The notes under the pieces were generated by a model. The model did no database searches, was not told where the DNA came from, and saw only the letters and a program-made list of their open reading frames with translations. A stretch of DNA of 64,000 bases from Sympetrum striolatum (taxonomy: Eukaryota > Arthropoda > Insecta > Odonata > Libellulidae), in NCBI GenBank assembly GCA_947579665.1, contig OX388344.1, positions 11,278,346 to 11,342,345 on the forward strand, read 5' to 3'. Below are positions 55,304 through 64,000 of the stretch, in pieces (position 1 is the stretch's first letter; each line of letters starts with the position of its first letter). The position numbers were made by a program, and so were the translations under genes.

Positions 55304-56330
55304 TAATGTCAGAATTAATGAAAAGGACTCAATTGACTGAGATGGAAGCATTTGCAAATCATGATACACAAAAAGCAAAATCACGGTCACTTCACGTAGT
55401 TTTCCGAAAAAATTCCAAGCAACAGCAGGATAGAGAATTTTTAAATCACAGAGGTCAAATAAAACGCGCTCTTATATATCATAATCATAGAAATGTCAAA
55501 AATATGGCTGAATTCAACGCCGGCTTTGAAAATAGTTCTGCAGATTCTATATCCAGAAGCCTTGGACATATATGTAAGAGACTTGATTGTCAATTGCCGT
55601 TTTCCTATTTGTTTTCCTTATTTTATCTCAAAAATGGCCGAAAAAGGTGTCGGCCATTTTGTTGCTTTAAATGAGCAAGCATCCATCTATGAGATAAATA
55701 AATTCAATATATCACTGAATCGTTACTTTTTCCAACAATTTCTTTCAAAAGCTTCCACGAACTCCGAAAAATGCGAGACTGTCTTTCTCTGAGAAGATTT
55801 TGAAGTTTGATGATATTTTTACTCGTAAATATATTGAAAAACTGCGTTCGCATACACTAAATGCAATATTTTTTAGTAAATAGCGAAGATTCAAGTCCTC
55901 TAATAAAATTATCCATTTTTGGCCTGGTGGTCAGATTTTCTCTATAATAACCCACTGTGTAGCGTTGTACTTCTGCTGAAGGAAGTCGTTATGTTTAAGA
56001 GCAACGGATAGTGGAAATCCATATTCTACTTGGCTCACAGAGTTAAAACCTTTCCCTGAATTCTAACTCAGAGACTAAAAAAAACAGTCACATTTTGAGT
56101 TTAAACCTTTGATTCTATAAGTTGAAATAGGACTCAAGTCTAAATTCATAAATGAGCCATTTCATACCGAGAACTGTAGGAATGGAAGGTTTTTCAAATA
56201 CTTATTTCAAACTAGTATTTTATTAGTAATTGATATTATGAGTAAAAACCGTCTTTTTATTAAAGGGTCGTTAGCTTCTAAATATTTCACGGAATAGAAG
56301 CGTGATACCGGTGACTCAGCAATAGGAGCG
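55304..56330. other. Intergenic, no feature
   Basis: Overlapping open frames at 55306-55792 have no recognisable domain. A small inverted pair ATGGCCGAAAAAGG/GGCCAT lies near 55632-55662. Upstream of the nucleoredoxin-like gene. Confidence 0.4.
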
Positions 56331-56540
56331 TGCGTTACGAATTAAAATTCCCGCGCCGTCTCCAAAACAAAGGCAATGCGCATGCGCGGAAAGTAGCTCG
56401 CGTGAGCAGAGGCGGCGGTTGTTGCCAGTCGGTGGGAGACTGCGTCGCGAGCGACGTCTGTGCTCATTCACTCTCTGCAACACGCATCGGTTCATCTTCG
56501 ATTTTATGAATTTCTCAGCTGTGGATCTCTCCGTCGTTGA
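56330..56540 (+). promoter_or_regulatory. CpG-rich promoter of the nucleoredoxin-like gene with NRF-1-type site
   Basis: GC content and CpG density rise sharply over about 200 bp before the start codon. TGCGCATGCGC at 56377-56387 is the palindromic consensus of NRF-1 (erect wing in insects). There is no TATA box. A TCATTC initiator-like string lies near 56464-56469. TATA-less, NRF-1-bearing promoters are typical of broadly expressed genes. The start site itself is inferred. Confidence 0.6.
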
Positions 56541-56560
56541 TTAATCCCGAGGAATCGGCC

Positions 56561-56944
56561 ATGTCGTCTTCGGGGTCCTCCGTGGTTCTGCGTAAGCTCC
56601 TGGGGGATGAGCTCCTCAAGTGCAGGCGGAGGGCTAAAGGGGAAGAGAATGGGAAGGGAAGCCCCCCTTCGGAGGAAGGGGAGGAGGAGATCCCCGTGTC
56701 TGCGGTGTTCTGCAGCGTCGAAGGGGCCAAGGTTCTCGGCCTTTACTTCTGCGGTTCTCTGTGCCCCTCGTGCATGTTCTTTCGGCCCCAACTCGAGGCC
56801 TTCTACCGAAACGTGAAGAGTGGTGCGTGGGAGAAGAGCTTCGAAATGGTTAGCATCTGTTCCGACGAGGACGAGACGGGATTCAGGATGACCTTCCGCG
56901 GGTGCCCGTGGTTTGCACTGCCGTTCCGGGACAGAGAGAGAAAG
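56561..56944 (+). CDS. Nucleoredoxin-like protein, exon 1
   Basis: ATG at 56561 (in-frame codons upstream give no family match) to a donor AAAG then GTAAAT at 56944/56945: 128 codons, phase 0. Residues 1-45 are a charged, G/E-rich leader with MSSSGSSVVLRKLLGDELL. From about residue 47 a thioredoxin fold begins: VEGAKVLGLYFCGSLCPSCM with the active site C68-P-S-C71, then PQLEAFYRNVKS, FEMVSICSDEDETGF and CPWFALPFRDRERK. The F-E-x-V-x-x-S-x-D and P-W-x-A-L-P-F steps identify the nucleoredoxin/tryparedoxin group of cytosolic or nuclear thiol-disulfide enzymes. The usual W before CPPC is L. The rest of the gene is right of the window. It could be NXN or an NXN-like paralogue. Confidence 0.88.
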
Positions 56945-59900
56945 GTAAATTGCTTTTCCGATATTTCTCCCGGATTTAATCATCCGGAAAAGCGTTTCCG
57001 GAGCGTTTATCTCCCCTATATCTCCGATTCGAGCGTTTCTTATTGTTTGCCTTAATTATTCCAATGAGGTTCTTTTGTGTCGCTTGTGTTTTGTGGTTTG
57101 TCACACGTGACGTGGTCTCTGTTGCGATGGAATTCGTAAAAAAAGGATTCAAACCACTCGAAATATATCTTTGCGACTCAACGTAGTGCTCAGTAAATTC
57201 CTCGGACTCTTCTAATTCCTTCATTTGGTCATTGTCGTTTTATAAGAAAAACACTAAATGCAATGACTCACTGTTGTGTGCGTTCATTTGTCAACACTTT
57301 TCATTTTTAGACGCAACAATGTTGATCGGCAACATCGTTCGATTTCATTCCGCTGTGCATAACATACGCGTTACAGCTCGATTCTATTGGCCACTCGTAC
57401 GCTTCCCCAATGAAAAATACGTAGATTATGTCATTAGTATGCATGTATGTATACGTTACTTTGCGGAGATAATAGTAAAAACCGTTTAAATATCCCTAAA
57501 AGATTGGAACGTGCCTTCCAGATGCTTCGGTCCGCAGTGAATGAGCCGCATCATCGCTCTCCAGACACCCTTGTGGTGTAAACAAGAAACCAACGGATAT
57601 AGCAAATACTACACACCCACAATCCGTCCGCTTTTCTAAGGCCAGCTCATTTCTGGGATGCCGACTGTCGATGGACTAAAAGAAAATTCTGTATATACAC
57701 CCTTCTGTGCCATTTACGCATACGCAGATAACAACATTGCTGAGTAAAAGAAACCGTTTCAAAATATCCAAGACAATTTCGTCGTTTAGAACTTATGCAC
57801 GCAGTAAATGAAATTTTAGATCAAATAAAGAACTAACCCGATCTCTCAGAGGCCTAAGGAAATCGTTGCGTGATTTCTGTTTGTTCTTTCCGCAGTCTAT
57901 TAGAGAAGTGGGTGTTGATGTTACTACACCCCCTGCCATACGCCACCGGCGGCTTTTTATTTAAATAAGGAGAAAGGGGAGTTCTCTCTGTTCGTACGGA
58001 GCTGAGGAAGAAATTCAGTGCTCCAAACTCATTACTTTTCGATTCATTAATATCTATGTGACGTCCGCCCTATAACAGGTTTGATGGCAAACACATCGAG
58101 ATGCGGGAAGAATTATGTCAAAGTACAATTTTTCACTTATAATATTGAAACGATATCCCTTCACATGCATAGAAACAGGAGTATCAGACTATAAAAGATT
58201 AACCTATCTTTCGATAAAACTAAATGATCCGCGGTCTATAAATTTCATACTTCCCAAAGTATCGACGGGATTAAGTCCATAATGCTTGTCTGACATCAAA
58301 ACACCGCTTGTGTGAGAGATTTCTGAGGAGTTTTGTACTTAAGGTGAAAGTTAAATCGAATGACTAGAATAGTTATTAACATCTTACTTCTCCATTACAC
58401 ATATTTATCATTAATTATCAATTGACGTGGAAGCGCTGAGCACTGTTTGGATTCATATTATTTCGATCGACTTTTAGTCATTCTGGTACTTTTCCCGATT
58501 TCGTGTGACCATCGTTTGCGATTAAAATACCCAATAAAAAAGTCCGCAAACGACAAAAAAATAAACTGCGAAAGCATTTTTATTATGCGTAGCTCATATT
58601 GGATAAATAAATGGAGTAATCTATGAATTCCATTTGCGAAAATGATAATCATAGTATCATAGAAATAAATTCCATGCTTTATATAGTGTTTAATGAATCT
58701 TAATCGATTTTGATAGGATGCCCTCTCCAAGATTCAAAGAATGATATAAACTTTCGGTTGCCTTAAATACTCCGCTTGTTCAATTGAGGAAGAGAAGAAA
58801 AAACTGAGGTATGAATGATTTATGTTGACTACTTCTAAATGGAAAACTTTCTTCATTCTTGCCTCATGCCTTTGCTGAACTTCATAATGTTGGATTAGAA
58901 TTTCCAACTGCCTTCGGCTGCTGCCTTAGCACGATTTCTTTTTAATTTAAATGAGCACAATTTAGTTACGAATAATCTTACAGTTGTAAACATTCAGCCA
59001 TTCTTCATCCCGTGCTCAGTGAATCTATGGCAATTCGTAATCACTGTACGTCACATAGTGAGGATGAGTTGCTTTGTACTTAAGAGAGAGAGAATTTCGA
59101 AGTGAGTGTTTCCTTCTGAGGCGTTTGTTAGCTCTGTTGCTGCAGCGACACCAGATTGTTTACATTCCGTCGGCCCGGTTCTTCCAGTCAACCTTGACTC
59201 CATCTGGATGCGTTGGGCAATCCGTTTTGAATTCTTTCATCGCCTCCATTTCGATTCTTTAAGTTAATTTACTGAGCAAATTGACGAATCTTAGAGCGAA
59301 TGAAACCTGTGCATCTGTAGGATTTATGTAGACATTTAGAAATTCAACATCCGATGCAACCCTTCCACTGAAGGTTCATTGGGAGGATTCTTAATTGTGT
59401 GGCGCTCCATCTTGCCATTCATCCTGTTTTACCTGAAATCCTTCATCAGAAACGGTCTTCTCGAATCTTTGGGCCCTGAAGTAGTTCCCGGATGAGCATC
59501 TCTTGCCCCCCACCGACAATCTCTGCGTTTAGCCGCAACGCGTTAAACCACAAATATGTAACAGATTCAGTTCTTTGGAATTCCTTTTGGTGATCGTATT
59601 AAATTTTATTTCGGATCACTATTCGTAAATTTTAAGGATTCAATTGATTGGACTCTGGTTACATTTAGGAATAATCATTTGTCGTCATTAAATATGATCA
59701 ATCGCAGTGCTTATGAGTGGGAAACCAAGTTGAGAAGACATTTCTACATTTATCATGTATGTGTGTATGGCTTTGTTGGGTGTGTTCCAAATACCGTCAT
59801 ATAGAATTTTAAATCTGTTGACATTTTCTCAAAATAAGACCATCTCCATCATTAGAACCGTTTTATAAAAAAACACATTTTTTTGCATTCACTTGTTATA

Positions 59901-61672
59901 CGCTTTGATATTTTGCGGCGCCTTAAATTGTTCACTTATTACAATCCGTTAAAAGGGACGCACATGTCTTAGAATGGATATTTTAATTACTTTATTCAAA
60001 TATTATTTGAAAGAATCTGAGTCTATTTGACGGACATTTTTAAATCGATGGGCAATTCGCGAAGTCGAGGGCTCGGAATGACTTCGAAAGTAAATGAAAT
60101 TTGTTGGTACTTCAATGTGGGGAAACAGCGCCATTTTGAATTAAATATTTGATGTTGCTTGGATTCGCCATTAATGAATCTATTAAAATTTAAATCCAAC
60201 AAATGGAAGTTTAGGCAGGTATCCAAGGTAACAACGAAACCGTAATCGATGGCCACAGTCTTCCATGACTGCGATAGAACGGGACATTTCTTTCGTGACA
60301 AAGCGGGACACCTCACGTCACTTTCAAATCCCTCTCGGCGTGTCCTCCGAATTTCGAAAGTCACTTTTATGTTTCGGATTTTCTTTTTGAATAAATAGGC
60401 GAAAATTCGAGCGAATGTATCGGTCGTCATCTGAAAACGAAGTCGAGTCGATTCTTCCGCGTATTTCAATAAATGAAGATCGCCTTGGATGTGAAATGCC
60501 TTTTAAAGTGTTCGGATTTATCGCAGAGAAATCTCATTCCCAGTGATCTCATTTCACGTGCCTTGTATTTCCTATGTCTCCGTAGGAATGGAAATTTAAT
60601 TCAATAACGAATTCGTGACATCAATGCATTTTAGCTGCAAAAATAAGGAAGAAAGAAGTGCGGTTGATAAGGTAAGAATAGAAAAAAATCCAGCTCTGTG
60701 TCAAGTGACTGTCTCCTAATATTTATGCCGCCATCGATTCCAATTTTGTTGCTTAAATAATGCGATTCTTTCGTCAAAATTATACACATTGATTCGATCA
60801 GAGGGCACGCAGTTGCTATCTGCAGAGTTAGTGATGCCTTCTGTATAGAGTATGTCGGTAAGTGTCAGATTGGGAAAAAGATACAATGGAAGATTTGTAA
60901 TTGCTGTGATAACGCTAAAAGGGTCACTCATATGATAAACTTAGCTGAAATCATTCGAAGATGGAAGACTGATCAAAGGATGCTGCAAGAAAGATTAGGT
61001 CCTGGAATGAATCGTTGCAAGTATTCATTTTTTCCGCGAAAGATACGCGAAAGCAATCGATTTGGAAAACAGAGTGAAGGCACCCCTTGTGTGTTTTGAA
61101 AAATCCTCTCCATGCTAAAACGACCAAGAAAGGGATATTTATTCGATTCATCGAAGCATATCCGGTGTGTATCTCAGATGACCGTCATCTGTAACTTAAT
61201 TTTAGCCAAGAAATTCGTGCATCTCTAATGGAAACCATTCCTAACGATCCAGAACCGAGTGAAAAACCTGCACAACCATATTCAACATTTTGGTTGCTCG
61301 AGTTGGTTGAAAATGGCGGACTCTCTACACATCTATCGTCTCCCACGGACAGCAAGTGCGAAAACTGTAGGAACGATTTGTGCCCGTGTACTTATTTATT
61401 CGCAGATGTACTCGCTTTTTTATTTTACCCTTTATGTTTACTCATGTTCTCAATTAAATTGTGTGCGAATCATTTCACGATTACTGGTGCTGTCGAGGGT
61501 GTACAAAGATTAATCAATGGAGAATTAAGAGCAGTTTAATAAATCGCTTTTAAAAGTAAAACAGATGTAATTAATAATTATGTGCAAATGAATTTCCAGT
61601 CCCAAATGAAGGACAGAAAGCATCCCATTGAATGTTCTCTTCAGCACCGACCGAAATAACAACTAAAGACGC

Positions 61673-61750
61673 AATGGAAATAATCTACGAAATATTTGCA
61701 CTTTTACCGCAATTTATGAAAGTACAAATATTTCGTAGATTATTTCCATT
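61673..61750. repeat. 32-bp-arm palindrome
   Basis: AATGGAAATAATCTACGAAA and its continuation (61673-61704) are complementary to 61719-61750 with one mismatch, around a 14-nt loop. Stable hairpin; no flanking duplication seen. Confidence 0.85.
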
Positions 61751-61959
61751 ATGGATGACCGCAAGACCTCGCCTGATTCAGTGAGGTTTATTAGCTAAAG
61801 ACACCTTCGGAAAGCGGATTAAATAATTAACGAACGAGATCGAGAAAACCAACGAATGACGGAGAGCGAATTTCCCTCACTCCTCATCCTCGGTTATTCG
61901 ATGGGTCCACAGTGTGGGGTCATTAGTGTTTGCTCTCCGGCTCGGTGAGGGAAGGCATG

Positions 61960-62245
61960 GCAAACTGCCTCACTCCTCTTCGGAGCCTCATTCCCTCTTT
62001 CGTAGCAAATTGGGGATGAGAGTTCCTATGTTGTAGGAGTGAAGGAATTCGATTTGCCGCCAAATGTCATTGTACCTTGTTTATACAATGTATTGCGAAA
62101 TTAGGATGAAGTAATGGACTCTGAACAACATCTCAAAGGGTGGATACGACACAAACTGCCTCATTCCTCATCTGGTAAGCCTCATATCCTCTCTTTCGGT
62201 GTCTAATTTTAGAGAGGGCATACCATCGAAGAAGCTTCCGTTCGG
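61960..62245 (+). repeat. Diverged duplication within the nucleoredoxin-like gene intron
   Basis: CAAACTGCCTCACTCCTC, then AGCCTCATTCCCTCTTTCG, at about 61970, and CAAACTGCCTCATTCCTCAT, then AGCCTCATATCCTCTCTTTC, at about 62153. About 180 bp apart. Origin unknown. Confidence 0.6.
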
Positions 62246-64000
62246 AGGTCGATTCGTACGTGAAATTAGGAGATTAACGCGCTCGTTTGAATTGCTTACC
62301 ATTTTGGAAAATCCGACCGCTTACTGTATTCTCATTTTATATTTTGATTATTGAATAAAATTTTAGATTTAAATAAATCCTTATAATCTTTAAATGTCGA
62401 AAAAGAATACGTTGTAGCGCTTAAGCCCGTCTCAAAATACGTTCGTCCCACCATCAGACAAATCCCCCGAAAATGTTTTGGTGATTTCAAGATCGGATTA
62501 AAAAGTTGTCGCTAAGCCTCTCTGAAAGGAAGAAACAATTATATAACAGATTGACATTAATGAAAACATGGAATATATCTCTATATGGGCTTGAGGGTTG
62601 GTTTGACCCTTTGGTTATGAAAAGCACGGAAAGGGATTGAGGCAAGATGAGGATTGAGGTATTACTACTGCTCTCAATGAATGTTTTACTAAGAGCGATG
62701 GAATTCGACGTAGTTGTAACGCATCACGATATTCAATTGGGAGTTATAAATGCCCTGATTCAGTATCTTTCTTGTTTTCGCAGCCATGAACTGCGTTGAG
62801 ACGACACCAAATGAAAGATCCGACAAACACTCCACTAATCACTCCATTAATTAACGAAAAATCGGTAGTGTCATACACCTCTCCAAATTCTCTTAAACAT
62901 GAATTATTTCGTAGAAAATAATTCCGTGAGTGACACAAAGAAGAGAGATTTCTTTAACGAGAATATAAGTACGATTTAAAACGTCGCAATAATTTGTAAA
63001 TTCGCTTTCTGACAAAATTCCTGAAACAACTTAATTGGTAGATCACGAGGGATGGTCCTTATTCGACCCTGAAAAGCTCAATCGCTCAAGATTGCCTTTG
63101 ATATCTTTCGTGGTGCAGGTTGGGAAGGATTGCACTCTTTCGCGCGCATTTCATTTTCAGAAGTGTCTGTCGTCACGACCTCGTCTATCCGAATCCGAAT
63201 ATCCGCGTGCTTTTCATTGTTCTAATGAGGGGACGCTAATTAAGTCGGAAGTTCTTATGACATGTGTCAACAATACTGCAGTTGATTCACCTTAATTAAG
63301 GATAAACAAACATCGTTGCATCCAGTTAACTAAACTATAATTGCGGCAGTAAAAAGCAGTTGTAAATAAAATTTAGACAGCGATACGTTAGTCGTACGTT
63401 ACAATAATGGATAGTGTTAGACATAAATCATCGAGGTAGACATCGAGAAAATATAGTCTGACGCATCTTAAGCCGTGTCTATTCACATCTTTGCTACGGA
63501 AAGGCGAAAATAAATCAACCGATTGAATTCCTTTGGATGTGCGTCTAAGTTAGCGTCCACAAATTACTCCTAAAGAAAATCCTTCCAAAAGATCGAAATT
63601 GTGGCAGAAATGCCACCAGAGATGGTATTAGATAAGTTATTGCTTTCGACGGTGTCCTGGGTTGCAGACCAAACGGGTGCTTCTGTGGATGCAAAAGTTT
63701 ATCTCTTTTACGAAAGTTATTTCAATTCCACTCGAGATATGATGTTTCCTTGCGATTTGCATTCACCAAATGGATTTCACCGGCGTCGCCCTTCATCCTG
63801 CCGCGATCTTTCCCTTCCTTTACGGTGCGGGGTACTGGGGGACCCCAAAATAGCTAAATTCAATAGTAAAGTTTTATTTTAAACCACACATGTTTCTTAT
63901 TCCATGTATTCGTGCATCAATGTTTCTTTTTATATTATGAAATTGAAAGAAATTTGTTTCACAGACTCATTTCCAAAATATCTTTAGTTTTTGAATGGGG

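Larger units (their letters stand above)
56945..64000 (+). other. Intron 1 of the nucleoredoxin-like gene (runs off the window)
   Basis: No second thioredoxin-fold exon is seen on the plus strand in 7 kb. Open frames at 59074, 61228, 63035, 63601 (+) and 60023 (-) show no domain. Less AT-rich and less repeat-laden than the left part. Holds the palindrome at 61673-61750 and a diverged ~180-bp duplication at 61960/62150. Confidence 0.6.

Noticed and set aside
56504..56983. 159-codon open frame antisense to the nucleoredoxin-like exon
   Set aside because: It is the shadow of a GC-rich coding exon. No family resemblance, arginine/proline-rich composition.
60023..60469. 148-codon open frame on the minus strand
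   Set aside because: No recognisable domain and no start or splice context. Likely chance in the nucleoredoxin-like intron.
63601..63882. 93-codon open frame near the right edge as nucleoredoxin exon 2
   Set aside because: It lacks any thioredoxin-fold or P-W-F-x-x-P-like step and does not continue from DRERK in phase with an acceptor.

Overview
This window looks like nuclear DNA of an arthropod, most likely an insect. It is AT-rich, genes are split by long introns, and degraded transposons are dense (mariner, Tigger, pogo, piggyBac, hAT and PIF/Harbinger relatives, plus jockey/CR1-like and other LINE relics). The species cannot be named from the sequence. Only two host genes can be supported, and both are cut by the window edges.

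Gene 1 runs leftward. It is an ABCA-subfamily ABC transporter whose first coding exon is at 21272-21367, followed by ten more coding exons down to 4336-4477. All eleven join in phase with acceptable splice sites. They give 609 complete codons: TM1, a large extracellular loop, the rest of the first membrane domain, a linker, and the start of nucleotide-binding domain 1 with an intact Walker A. The remainder lies left of position 1. Its introns are filled with repeats: a LINE at 1990-3957, a mariner/LINE chimera at 6246-6973, a piggyBac MITE at 10838-11076, a ~170-bp repeat array at 12.2-14.1 and 15.8-16.6 kb, and a tRNA-like SINE at 16.86 kb.

Gene 2 runs rightward. Exon 1 (56561-56944) encodes the first 128 residues of a nucleoredoxin-like thioredoxin-fold protein with a CPSC active site. 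It sits behind a GC-rich promoter with a palindromic NRF-1-type site. Its first intron fills the rest of the window.

Between the genes (about 22-56 kb) there is a transposon graveyard. It includes a tRNA-Arg(TCG) relic, a LINE endonuclease relic, an uncharacterised transposase-like relic abutting a Tigger element, and a 227-bp satellite in which a Tigger and a pogo-like element both landed at TA. There is also a complete-ended but internally deleted mariner, and a 6.5-kb PIF/Harbinger-like element with two oppositely oriented, mutually nested genes. Tandem 316-bp repeats, a 2-kb long-inverted-repeat element and a hAT MITE follow.

The most unusual signal is a small dispersed motif seen in at least six places (23.46, 24.63, 36.47, 49.37, 52.87 and 54.35 kb): a TGANGAT block, a short stem with variable loop, a GAAA block, usually a GTC or similar triplet, and often a following AATAAA and TGTGGAAA. 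At three sites it lies at the centre of a near-perfect palindrome, and two of these palindromes are flanked by 13-bp target-site duplications. The motif resembles a hammerhead ribozyme core, and the insertions resemble products of target-primed retrotransposition (Penelope-like elements are one candidate source). This is a hypothesis, because the stems do not fit the canonical fold perfectly.
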